A stretch of 64,000 nucleotides of DNA, taken from the NCBI RefSeq assembly GCF_958298935.1, contig NC_084935.1, forward strand, positions 12,396,501 to 12,460,500, in the 5' to 3' direction. The translations under genes were made by a program, and so were the position numbers. Shown one piece after another: positions 1 to 9,744 of this stretch (within the stretch, counting starts at the first letter, position 1; every line of letters begins with the position of its first letter). The notes below the pieces were generated by a model. It worked only from the letters and a program-made list of their open reading frames with translations, was not told the origin of the DNA and made no database searches. This stretch comes from Phragmites australis. Lineage: Eukaryota > Streptophyta > Magnoliopsida > Poales > Poaceae.

Positions 1-1
1 G

Positions 2-280
2 CAGAGCCTTCACCGAAGATGACCGGGAGTTCTATCTGTCCTAGGGCGTTGAGGGGGGCCCCATTGAATCCCTGGAGGGGTCTGCTGCTTGGTGAGAGCC
101 GGCTTCACGGGATTCAGAGCTGGTCGAAGGCATGCATGAATAGGAGGTCCACCGAGCTGCCTCCGTCGACCAATATTCTTCGGACTTCGACTTCCGCAAT
201 GTTGGCTGAGATGACCAGGGCATCAGAGTGGGGAAATTTTATCCCTTCGGAGTCATCGACGGTGAATGTTACAGGGGCGC
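2..280 (-). pseudogene. retropepsin (protease) domain, partial
   Basis: In one minus-strand frame the sequence reads ANIAEVEVRRILVDGGSSVD followed by LLFMHAFDQL and, after stops, PLQGFNGAPLNALGQIELPV. This is the retroviral-type aspartic protease of Tat-lineage gypsy polyproteins, where the catalytic D-S/T-G appears as DGG. Stops lie within the region, so it is decayed. It sits immediately after gag, as expected. Confidence 0.8.
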
Positions 281-487
281 CAGCCCAGTCGGGGGCCTAT
301 CGATGGATGCTAGTCGCTCCGATGTGGTGTACCCCACATGCGTAGTCTCGCTGCTGTCGTTTTGAAGTGCCACCGGAGCTCCCTCTACCGGTAATGGCAA
401 GGACGATATGTTTGCCCCGCACCCCTTCGTCACTGTACCGCTCTAGGGATGACTAGGGTGGTGAAGGTAGGGCCAACTGCGGAGAAT

Positions 488-1974
488 TCAGTAGGGCCAG
501 ATGGTCGACCCGTCGGTTGGCTGATGGCCTGCGATCTTCAGACTGCCCCTTGGGGGCCCCATCAGTTGAGGCGAAGGCCGCTTGCCTCCCAAGGTACTCC
601 TCTCGGAAGGTGGTGAGGGTTCGACAGTTGTTGGTATTATGTCCTCATCTTGCGCCGTGTAGAGTGCACCAGGATTCTTACTCGGAATGCTGGTTTGGGG
701 CGTTGCTTCGCTCCGGTAGGCCTCCGAAGCGTCCACGACCGCGTCCCCTGGGGTGGGTTTGGTTCGGAGCCCCATGGCTTGGGCTGATATTACTGACTTT
801 TTGGTGTTGTCGTTGCCGCCCCCTTTGGGACCTGGTGGTAAGGGCCTCCTCGAAGCTCCTTTTTGCTGGGGGAGCAAGGGTGTGTAACGATCCGGCCTGC
901 GAGTGTGGTCTCTTGGAATTGGCACGGGAAGCCTCGCTAGCTTGTGAGCTCCTCCGGCGGAGTTTTTCCTCCTCCGCCCATGCATATTCCTCGAACTTGG
1001 GCGTCGGTTCAGTCGATCATATAGGGGGCCTTCGGCCAGGCCCTGGGTTGCGGCGTCGATGACCAAAGAGTCTGATATGCCCTTAATCTGGGCTTTGGTC
1101 TGGGAGAACCTTCGAAAGTAGTCCTGGAGGGTTTTGTCTAGCCCCTGCCTGATAGTGAGCAGGCTGTCGGAGGTTACTGGTTCGATGAAGGTGCCCTGGA
1201 AGTTGCTACAGAAGAGGTCTCGGAGTTGGGACCAGGCATGAATAGTGCTGAGGTCCAGAGCCTAGAACCAACGTGTGGCCACCCCTTCTATGGCGAGGGT
1301 GAAGCATTTAGCCATGGTGGCCAGTCCGCCCCCGCTGGCCTCTATGGCTAGGGCGTAGCATCGGGCAAACTCATCGGGATCCGAATCGCCTTTAAACTTG
1401 GGCATCTTCAGGGTCCAAAAACCCTCTGGGAAGGGCATGGCCTGTAGGTCAGTCCGCAGGGGAGAGTCGTGGTCTTGCAGGGGGTCCTCACGTCGCCGGC
1501 CCCGAGGCTCCGGGGACCGAACGAGATGGGTCCTTGCGCCGAGGGGCTCCTCTGTTCATGGAGCTTAGGTCAGAAACACGCTGGCCATCCTGGGAGAGGT
1601 GGCGAAGGTGTGGGCAGCTTCCAGTTCGACCCGCAGGGCAGTCCGTAGCTCCTCCATCTGCGCCAGGAGCGCCTCCAAGCGTGATTACTACTCGGGCGGA
1701 ACGGTGTTTTCGACGGCAGCACCGGCCACAGCCCCTAAGGGTGCAGCGGGGGCCTTGCCTTGCTGCTGTTGGGTCTCCGAGGTAGAGAACCCTTCATGTT
1801 GCCCGTAGCTTGAGTTATGGTTGGGTCGGTGGTGGTCGTGAGGTTCCCGTTCCCCCTGGCTAGGGGGCTATTATCGGTGCCAGCTGTGTATAGTTGGCTG
1901 GGCTGCCGCACAGGCGTGACTGGGGGGTCGGCCACTGCCGTTGCGGCCTTGGTAGTCTTCTTCTTGGGTGGCAT
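488..1974 (-). pseudogene. gag pseudogene of the left-edge gypsy element
   Basis: The frame opens at 1974 with MPPKKKTTKAATAV, a basic gag start, and is broken by a shift near 1740. A coiled, Glu-rich stretch follows (LEALLAQMEELRTAL, about 1680). The gag core (Retrotrans_gag family) follows at about 1450-1030, with MPFPEGFWTLKMPKFKGDSD, DEFARCYALAIEASGG and DYFRRFSQTKAQI. The C-terminal half has a C-x2-H...H...C knuckle of the form CTLHG...HNTNNCRTL at about 670-620, also frame-shifted. Several stops and shifts make it non-functional as read. A similar knuckle followed by TFREEYLGRQ recurs at about 23180-23260 in the element at 21488. Confidence 0.8.
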
Positions 1975-2004
1975 CCTACCTCTCTTAGCACTTCTGTTTT
2001 CGAG

Positions 2005-2020
2005 TCCCCACGGACGGCGC
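2005..2020 (-). other. primer-binding site candidate (tRNA-Asp-like)
   Basis: Directly downstream of the LTR on the minus strand is gcgccgtccgtgggga, which resembles the complement of a tRNA-Asp 3' end with a few changes. The equivalent place in the element at 21488 reads caccgttcgtggggac. Position fits a gypsy PBS; the tRNA identity is tentative. Confidence 0.5.
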
Positions 2021-2022
2021 GT

Positions 2023-2961
2023 TGTTGGAGCAAGAGTTCGTCTTGCCCCAGCAAGTACGGCGAGAGTTTCTTTTAAGGAGGAGACTCAAGCTTGGAGACG
2101 AAGTTTAAGAGGAATGAACACAACGAATGTATTGATGATAGAAAAATGTATCACTCTGGGAGGAGTATCACAGCGTGACTTGGTGTGTTTTCACCTTTGT
2201 ATCTTTTTTTTTTGCTGTCTTTCCCGTGCTTCCCCCAGAGGACCATGGCCTCCTATTTATAGGGCCGTGCGTAGCATGGTGTACAAGTTATCATAATGTA
2301 CAAATATTCAGGATCTGATCGAATTACTGGGCCTTATCCCAGATAACTACCTTCTACCCTATCGGGGAGATAAATATCCACTGTGGTAATTATCGTGGTG
2401 CCTGACCCCTGAAGGGGGTGAGCCGGTCGCCAACTGCGGCCCGGCGCCGCACTGTCATGGGTGTTAGGGTAGTCTCCATCATGCCGGGGTGTCAGAGCGG
2501 CATCCACTAGCCTAGGTATTTAATGCCGATCACTTCCTCGCAGGCAAAGTACAACTGGTGCTTCCCTTTTGGCAGATCTTTCCTGAGGCCTAATGAGTCA
2601 CCCAGTAGCCTTCGAGAAGTTAGCCTGGGCAGCGGGAGGCTGAGGCCTTGGCAGACCGAGCCTTTGGGAGGCTGAGCCTCCGGGAGGCAAGACTCCAGAA
2701 GGTCGGGGCTTCGGGAGGCAAAGGCCTCGGAGATCATGCCTTTGGGAGGTTGAGCCTTTAGGAGGCAGGGCTCCGGAAGGTCAGGGCTCCGGAAGGCGGA
2801 GGCTTCGGGAGACCGAGCCTTTGGGGGGCTGAGTCTCCGGGAGGCAGGGCTCCGAAAGGCTGGGGCTTCGAAAAGCGGAGGCTTCGTGAGACCGAGCCTT
2901 TGGGAAGCCAGGCTGATTAAGCCAAGGGGCCGTCAGGGGTCCTTGATAATGACCCCCAACA
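2023..2961 (-). repeat. 5' LTR of the left-edge gypsy element
   Basis: A 939-bp LTR. On the minus strand it starts TGTTGGGGG (2961) and ends CTCCAACA (2023). It holds a TATA-like box (cctataaatagg on the minus strand, near 2250-2265) and, in its first third, degenerate short repeats built on gggaggc/cttcggg (about 2620-2900). The same TATA segment and both termini recur in the LTRs at 21488-22420 and 28256-29182, which is how the ends were set. Confidence 0.85.
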
Positions 2962-2984
2962 GATGTCATACAAGCATTCACCCA

Positions 2985-3580
2985 GGGGAGTCAGGAGCTA
3001 GAGATGCATTGAAGATATAGCCATTCAGGATCCTGAGATGGTCAAGGAGCTCATGAAGATCATCGATGAGTCTACTAAGGCTGAAGACACGCTTCTCTTT
3101 GTCAAGGAGAAGACTCAGGGCATCAAGCGCCCTCAACCCAGGCTCGAGGGCAACAAGGCAAAGGCCAAGCACAAGAAGAACGAAAAGGGAGGTAAGGGCA
3201 AGAAAAATAATTCTGAGGAAGTTTTTGCAGATTTGCCTGATGTCCATCTCAACAAGTGCACCAATTCCTCCTGGGGCAAGAGCTCTACACCAGGCTCCAG
3301 TGAACACGACAGTAAGCCCGTGCAATCTCCACCAGACCGATAACCACAGCCTCCATGAGTACTACCTCTGGAAGAAGATGGTCAAAGCAGAGCTCAAGAA
3401 AGTGGCCAAAGGAAAGAAGAACTAGGTCGTAGCCTAGAGTAGGGATTCCAGCTCCAGCGACAATTAGGATGAAACGGATCCGATGTCTTTTTAGCCAGAT
3501 GAGAAGACGATCGACCATGTGTTCGGTGGTTCTGCCTCCTACGAGTCCAAAATACAGTGCAAGATGGTGGGCTGAGAATG
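2985..3580 (+). pseudogene. gypsy gag fragment (second, plus-strand element)
   Basis: Plus-strand frames read MVKELMKIIDESTKAEDTLL, then a Lys-rich linker (KAKAKHKKNEKGGKGKK), then CNLHQTDNHSLHEYYLWKKM near 3325-3385 and YESKIQCKMVG near 3540-3572. The C-x2-H...H segment and the YESK motif are typical of the end of gag in Tat-type gypsy elements. The coding sense is lost shortly after 3575, where unrelated gypsy sequence begins. It continues at 4480 as the protease, so an insertion separates the two. Confidence 0.7.
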
Positions 3581-3589
3581 ATGAAGACA

Positions 3590-4458
3590 TCACTCCTTCA
3601 GATACATGAATACTACTCCTCAAGGGATACAAGGACCAATTATAAGAGCACATGCGTGATAATTAAACTACCAGGTGAACTCATTTCTTGTTGTTCATAC
3701 TTTCTTGGATGGGTTTCTACTAAATCCTTGCAATGTTTTATTGCTTAGGAACATGGGAGAAGCACCACAACCTTATCTAGACGTCATCCCTCGAAATTCA
3801 AGTCTACTCAGACTCAGGCTAAACTCAGGTCGTGGTCGTGGTCGAGTTCTAAGACAACATGTCAATAAAACGGGCATAACTTTCGCATACAAAGTCCAAT
3901 TGAGGCATTCTTGGATTTGCTGGAAAGCTTATGACGAAACCTTTCCAATGGATCTGCTTGCACCCTTAGTTTTGTTATAGATTAATTAGAGTCATTAAAA
4001 TAAGGTGTTGCTCACCATTGTGTGCCTTGTCAGGTCTTGTAAGCGTGTTGGGGTCAGAGTCCAGGTTGTGTACGCCTCTATCGGTGGCTGCACAATCCTA
4101 GGTCGACCTCCTCATGCCCCTCCTATATATATACAATAGCTATCATAGTTTAGACTCAAGCTTTGCTTAGATTATTCTGTTTTAGACAGATTCGCTGTAT
4201 ATCAGTTTGTGGAACCTCAACTCGAGTACTTCATTGGTAATTAGTAATATTCAGATTGCATCTACCTATTCTTGCTTGTGTTCTTGATTCGCTTGCAGGA
4301 AAAGCCTCCTTAGCGAGGTCAACCATGTCTTGGCATGGTTGATAACCATGGAGTAGTGGTGTAGTTGTTGCGAGAGTTCTCGATCTGTTCTGATCGGAGT
4401 CTTTGGATCATCAACGTCGAAACTCCACCAATTGACTGATCATATTACCTACAGAACA
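3590..4458 (+). mobile_element. 3' end of another gypsy element inserted between gag and protease
   Basis: From about 3605 the plus strand carries the C-terminal tail of a gypsy polyprotein: an RxRA-type segment (GPIIRAHA, two stops), then LNYQVNSFL and CNVLLLRNMGEAP up to about 3770. An LTR-like block follows (3860-4458). The 5' side, with most of pol and the 5' LTR, is missing, so this is a truncated nested insertion or recombination product. No target duplication was resolved. Confidence 0.55.
3860..4458 (+). repeat. LTR of the inserted gypsy fragment
   Basis: It starts at tgtcaataaaacgggcataa and contains the cataactttcgcatac motif common near LTR starts in grass gypsy elements, a TATA-like cctatatatatac at 4121-4134, and an end near cctacagaaca. 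Ends are by eye and uncertain by about 10 bp. Confidence 0.5.
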
Positions 4459-4479
4459 TCAAGTAAACTCACATCAGAG

Positions 4480-5086
4480 AACGCCTCAATTGGACCTGAC
4501 AAGTGAGCCTGTTAAGTGGTCAAACACTGAAATCTCCTTCGGCCAAGAAGATTGCTCTGATAACTTTGTACGGCTAGGCTATTTCCCAATAGTGGTTGAG
4601 CCTACAATAAATAACTATAGGGTTACCCGATTTCTTATTGATGGAGGGAGTTCCTTGAACATCCTCTTCGCTAACGCACTCAAAGGGATGCACATCTCTC
4701 TGCCTGCTATCAAACCGGTTATTCAAGCCTTCCACGGTATAGTGCCCGGATCTTTGACCACCCCCATCGACCAGATATCGCTCCCTGTTATCTTCGGAAA
4801 GCATGACAACTTCCCAACAGAAAAAATTCTGTTCAATGTGGTTGACTTTGAGATGGCATACAATGCCATCTTAGGAAGACCTACTCTAGCCAAATTCCTG
4901 GCAGCCACGCATCACGCTTATCAGTGTGTGAAGATCCTGGGACTTGAAGGAGTCATCACCATCCTGGGTTCTCCCAAGACAAGTCTCTGTTACGACAAGC
5001 GAAGTCTCGACATGGCAGTTCAATACCAACAAAGTGAGGAACCCAAGAGTTCAAGAATCAAGGTGGATAAGAAGCCTCAGTCATGA
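4480..5086 (+). pseudogene. retropepsin domain of the plus-strand Tat-type gypsy element
   Basis: An open frame of about 200 codons (from 4490) contains FLIDGGSSLNILFANAL at about 4630-4680 and YNAILGRPTLAKFLAA at about 4860-4905, the two hallmark blocks of a Tat/Athila-type protease. Upstream NTEISFGQED...DNFVRLGYFPIVVEP is the usual lead-in. No reverse transcriptase follows, so pol has been lost downstream. It is the continuation of the gag fragment ending near 3580. Confidence 0.8.
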
Positions 5087-5929
5087 CCACGACCACAGTG
5101 TCCCAAGACGCAAACCCAAAAAACTAGAGGCTTGGCTCCACGTCTAGTCCAGAGCCCTCAAAACAGTGCCTATGCTACCCACGAAGTAATAAGGGTCACT
5201 ACTTATCGGCTTACTCTAGTATGTGTCATTTAGGTTTAAGATAATAGGTCTACACAGCTCATTGCTCGTCAATAAACTCTGTAAGTCCCAAGTGTTAGTA
5301 CTAAGAGTAACCTTTTGTAATAATTAAGATCATATTTCCTAGGAAGTTGATCGAATTCTTTTCCTGCCTTACTTGTCTTTCTACGCACCCTCATGCCTGA
5401 CAAGCGGGGTAAGTCGCTGCTTGAGTTCTTCATCCCAAACGCGCACCCGGGGTGGCAAAAAGCTTTTCTCGACTCAAAGGCAATATGAGCTCTCTTTGTG
5501 TTATTACATTTTTACTATTTAAACCACCTATCCAAAATCCTTCTTTCTGAGTAAAGAGTTGGGGGCTTAATAAGTACTAGGTGCTGGAAATCAAAAACAA
5601 CATATTGTGTAACCTCCGAAAGTAGATTCTAATGAGAAGACAATGATCGTTGCGTTGCGAACTAGGGGTTGTGAAAAGGCTCCTTATCGTGTTCCACAAG
5701 TGACTGGGGGTACGACGCCTCTCACTCAAGCGGACCTAAGGCAGGTCTAATAAGCGCAAAAGACAAATTGAAGGAAAAATTCATTAAGAAGTCCATAATA
5801 TGCTGTTGAGAGAGTCCAACACAAAGTACTCCTATCAAACGTGAAAAGTGTTTAAATTCCTACCAAACTAAAAAATGCTACCAAGTGTTTATTACAGATC
5901 ACAGGGTAAAGAAAAAAAAGAGCTATCGA
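5087..5929. other. non-coding stretch inside the decayed gypsy element
   Basis: I see no open reading frame of note. The stretch joins the protease to the antisense ORF region and is probably the remains of the pol-to-LTR spacer after a large deletion. Confidence 0.4.
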
Positions 5930-7475
5930 GGACGAGACCCTGAATTCCATCTCATCAACAAAGGCTTTGGCTAACCTAGTCGTCTCCTCGACCTTCTACA
6001 ACGATGACTCCTCCGACTCTTCCCCAAAGCCCTCCTGGAGACCGTCGACGTTAATCACCGGGTAGTGGGCCTTCAAGATGGCTAGTACGAAGGCAACTGC
6101 TTGCTCTGCACTCTGCCGAGGTTGGCTCAAGAGGTGCTTAGCCACCTTCCCGCAGAGTCCCCCAAATGCCTCGACAAGCTTGGTCGCCCGGGTAGCCAGT
6201 CTGGCAGCGTCATCATCACCATTAGCCTCCGCCTAGATCTTGACCCCAGCAAGCGCCACCTTGAAGACGTTCAAGGCCGCGATAAGGTTTTGGCGGGTGG
6301 CCGACATCTTGGCCTCCTCCTGGGCTACGACTTCTCGGGCCATGGAGAGTTCTGCAGAATGGCATTTTAGGGCAGTAGGGTGAAGAGATGGCAAGTCGGG
6401 AATACTAGAGATATACCCTTGGTCCAGCCCTCTTGTTCAGCGATCGCCCTTTCCTTCTCAACAGTCACCTAGGAGAGTTGCTGGCGTAGCATGGAAGAGT
6501 CTTCTTCTAGCGTGGCCACTCGAGTGGTTGCTCGCCAGGCCTCCTCGTGAACTCTCTTGAGTCACACCGTGTACACCTGTGAAACTTCAGGTTAGTACCC
6601 ATTATTACATCAACTAAGTAATTATTTTGCAGAAAAGCTCTCAACGTGTAGAAGGATGAGAAGACGCTATCCGGATCGTGACTGGGATGACCTTCAACGA
6701 TCTGCTTCCAAGTTAGATCCCCGGGCCCATGCACCTGGTTTGGGAGGCAAGCTTGGGAAGCTAGGGGATCATTTTCCTAGCTATCGGCAAACACCACCAC
6801 ATCTCCCTTGGAGGAGGTCACGACCAAGGCCTGGGGAGGCCGAGGCTTGAGGGCTACATTTGGTGCTCCAAGTAGCCTACAAAAAGAGGAAATTAATAAT
6901 GTGCTCCTATCAACATAGGAAAGAGGTCTGTGGTACTTACACATACTTGGACTACTTCTTAGCCAGGGAGGGATTCACCAGGATCAAGAATGATGTCGAC
7001 CTCTTGAGGGTCTTCTTGGGTGCGCCTCCCTCAGTTCCCAATCCTGTCGCAGTTAGGGGAGTATCGCTTGATGAACCCATGGGGATGATGGCCTTCCCAC
7101 GGTCCTGGGATGAAGGCTAAATGTGCATAAAGTCAAGAGTATACCGGCTGCAAAGGCTTCGGGTACAAGCTCAACTTACTCCGAGTGCTCGCGTTGCGAC
7201 TGGATCCCCGAAAGTCATCGAGAGGGTCAGTTTCCTTGCTAGCGGTGTTGGCATCGGGTCAGTGGAAACTAAGGGGGCTGGGGCTATTAGCGTCGGTGGC
7301 CCAGAATCACCCGTTGTTGAGTCGGCCTCCACATTGTCATCGCCCTCCTGTTCTGCTCCACCAGCAAAGGATGGGGCCTATGACGATGCGTCATAGCCTT
7401 TGCTCCCACTTGGGCCCACACTGCCCATGATAACAACATCATCTGAGTCTGTAGATGGACCCCCACGTTCTAGGC
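5930..7475 (-). pseudogene. antisense, apparently spliced extra ORF of a Tat-type gypsy element
   Basis: On the minus strand, opposite to the gag and protease, a coding sense runs for about 1.5 kb with scattered stops. In order: an acidic/Ser-rich part (SDDVVIMGSVGPSGSKGYD, about 7440-7390), PMGSSSDTPLTATGLGTEGG (about 7080), then HGPGDLTWKQIVEGHPSHDP (about 6730-6680), then a coiled coil with LKRVHEEAW...LEEDSSMLRQQLS (about 6565-6480), AQEEAKMSATRQNLIAALNV (about 6320-6265) and VAKHLLSQPRQSAEQAVAFV (about 6135-6080). Two breaks have intron signals (gtaagt near 6935 to ttttgtag near 6880; an acceptor tttcacag near 6575). Antisense extra ORFs are known in Tat-lineage elements; exact family membership is my inference. 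Confidence 0.6.
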
Positions 7476-7737
7476 TTCCGGATTAGGCAGCCCGCTCCTG
7501 GGAAGCTAGTCAAGCCTGCGATGACCATTAGTATGGTTGCAACTACTCGAAAAGAAAACATTGTGAAAAATGAGAAGGCTTGTGAGACTTATCGACATGA
7601 TCCTCCCTTGGGCATCAAGATCCATCTCCACGATGGGGACTGGGACTCTCGAGTGAGTGGATGAAGGGATTGCATCGAAGAGAATCCTGGTTTTCTTGTC
7701 GGCCCAGCGAGAGCATTGCAAAAAAAAAAAAGAACAA

Positions 7738-8547
7738 TGTTGACAACATTTAAGTCATGCTTTGCAAAAGAGGGATCAAGATATTGTTAATGCAGTAGAT
7801 CTCATTTTCTTGAAAAAGATTCAATTGCAACAATTGTGGGAGGATCTTGGATGGGATGATTTTCTTGAAGATGTCAATTGTTTTTGTGTTAAGCATGGAA
7901 TCAAAATTGCTAATATGGTTGGTTTCTACAAACCGGTTGGAAGAGATAAGAGATTCTTTACAAAAGTCAAGAATTTACATCGTTTCCATGTTAGCATGTT
8001 CTTAAGTGTCATTGATAGACAACTTTAAGAGCTTAATAAGATATTTGATGAGGTAAACACAGATTTGCTTCTTTGCATGGCATCATTCAATCCCACTGAT
8101 TCATTTGTTGCTTATGAGAAAACCAATTTGGTTAAGCTTGCTCAATTTTATCCTAATGATTTCTCAAGCTCAGGGTTGAACCATCTTCCTTATCAACTTC
8201 AACACTTTGTTACTGATATACGTAGAGATGAAAAGTTTAGAAAAATAAAGAATCTTGCTGACCTTTCTATTATGCTTGTTGAAACAAAGAAGCACATCAA
8301 ACATGATGTTGTGTACAAACTTCTCAAATTGGTGCTAATACTTTCCGTAGCTATTGTTAGTGTTGAGAAAGTATTTTCCTCAATGAATTATGTGAAGAAT
8401 AAGTTGAAAAATAGGATGGGGGATCAATACTTGAATGATTGTTTGGTCACATTTATTGAGCGTGAGTTCTTTTTGCAAGTTAAGGACAATGACATTATCA
8501 ACCGCTTCCAAGCCATGAAGGAACGCAAAGTTAAAATTAAATTGTAA
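7738..8547 (+). pseudogene. hAT-family transposase, C-terminal part (TTF-finger type)
   Basis: The frame reads QKRDQDIVNAVDLIFLKKIQ, then VKHGIKIANMVGFYKPVGRD, then after an in-frame stop at about 8026 continues with LQELNKIFDEVNTDLLLCMA and ends at 8547. The hATC dimerisation block lies at about 8335-8470 (VAIVSVEKVFSSMNYVKNKL, then RMGDQYLNDCLVTFIE). This is the C-terminal half of the TTF-type zinc finger hAT transposases common in plants. The N-terminal half, with the finger and first catalytic residues, is missing, so the copy is dead. Confidence 0.85.
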
Positions 8548-8685
8548 TTTTCATTAAATATTTTGTAATTTCTCTTTTTTCATGGACATCTTTATTTTGA
8601 ACAATATGTACTTTTAATTTATGCTATTTTGAGTGTTTCATATTTTTTGATTGGACACTTTCTTTTGGCTTGGGAATACCCAATT

Positions 8686-8708
8686 GCCAATTCCTGGCTC
8701 TGCCACTG
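8686..8708 (+). repeat. 3' terminal inverted repeat of the hAT element
   Basis: About 140 bp after the transposase stop the sequence reads ttcctggctctgccactg. Its complement CAGTGGCAGAGCCAGG has the form seen at ends of this hAT group (CAGTGGCGGAGCCAGG-like). The following 8 bases, tatataag, would be the target duplication; I found no matching 5' end, in keeping with truncation. Confidence 0.6.
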
Positions 8709-9549
8709 TATATAAGACGTGCCTCACACATATATGTGCCTGCATTAGCCGCTTATTTGCACAAGGAGTAAGTAATTACACTCACACATATTAATTGTCA
8801 AGGGCCACAGGCCACTGGTTTCAAGTGCAATCAGCTGAAAGGAACGTCGAACGCCCCTGTTGCCCGCACAAGAAAAATCAGCCCTGGTCGGTGGTCCATC
8901 CACGCTGCTGATGGCTCTAGGACTATAGGAGCTAAGGCACTACACGCAGGGAAGCCTTGTTGCACTGAAAAACCCTACCATGCTAGCTAAATAGCACTTC
9001 GAAAATTTCAAAAATAATTTGATTTTGGTGTAAAATGCAGCCGAAGTTTTGAGTTTTGATCGCCGGATTGGCATCATGATCGACGGTCAGGATCCTCGAC
9101 ATGATAAAAGAAAGGAAACACATGTAACAACACCTGATAGTGTTGCATGGTTCCTCCCATGATGTTGAATTGGCACCACCAACCAAGAGCTACCTTCATT
9201 CATGAAGATATCAGGGTGCTGCATTGTGTTGGACGTATAGAATGTGTTAGCGACAACAATGAAGTCCTGCAGTTCTGCAGTTGGCATTCAAGTCTTTGCT
9301 TAGCACACCGTTGGCGTGCATTAATCTCTCGGAAGGACCTTAATCAAGAAGCGATATTTGCCAACCGTAACTTATCCAACATCTGCAGCATGCAACAACT
9401 TAGAGCGCTTACACCAATATAAGTGGACAATCAAGATTGAGCTGCGCGTGCGTAGTGTCAGTGAAGTCCTGCAGTTGGCATTCAAATCTATGGTTAGCAC
9501 AACGACCGTCCTGTTCTCCTGGAGTTAACTTTTTTTTGCCAGGAACTTC

Positions 9550-9550
<1 letters not shown>
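8709..9550. other. no gene seen; a short diverged repeat pair
   Basis: No coding sense is apparent. A segment of about 40 bp (gaagtcctgcag ... ttggcattcaa ... ttagcacaac) occurs near 9258-9305 and again near 9464-9505. Confidence 0.4.

Positions 9551-9590
<40 letters not shown>
9551..9590. repeat. (AAT)n microsatellite
   Basis: About 13 uninterrupted taa/aat triplets. Confidence 0.95.
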
Positions 9591-9591
<1 letters not shown>

Positions 9592-9744
9592 GATACGCAA
9601 CTCTTCTTAGTATTCTAAGGAAAAAAGGGTTTTTAAAATTTATGCCATTATAAATATCACAGTTTCGAAATATGCCATTACAAATCTAATGAAATTAGAT
9701 ACATACCATTTCATAGGTCTGCACCTCTATTTTGTACCATTTCT

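Larger units (their letters stand above)
1..2961 (-). mobile_element. Ty3-gypsy retrotransposon, Tat/RIRE2-like, 5' part only
   Basis: Read on the minus strand, the order is LTR (2961-2023), primer-binding site, gag (about 1974-488) and aspartic protease (about 280-2), then the window edge, so reverse transcriptase, integrase and the 3' LTR lie outside. The gag core and the protease loop with the DGGS-type active site are recognisable although frames shift. The outer flank next to the LTR begins gatgt at 2962, the expected half of a 5-bp target duplication whose partner is off-window. The LTR closely resembles those of the element at 21488-29182. Family assignment is from recall of the gag and LTR style, not from a search. 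Confidence 0.85.

Noticed and set aside
517..1062. Plus-strand 181-codon frame
   Set aside because: It overlaps the gag sense on the minus strand, which has recognisable motifs; the plus frame has none.
2978..3325. Minus-strand 115-codon frame with a hydrophobic, membrane-like stretch
   Set aside because: It is the complement of the Lys-rich gag linker on the plus strand; AAG/AAA codons read as Leu/Phe in antisense. No independent support.
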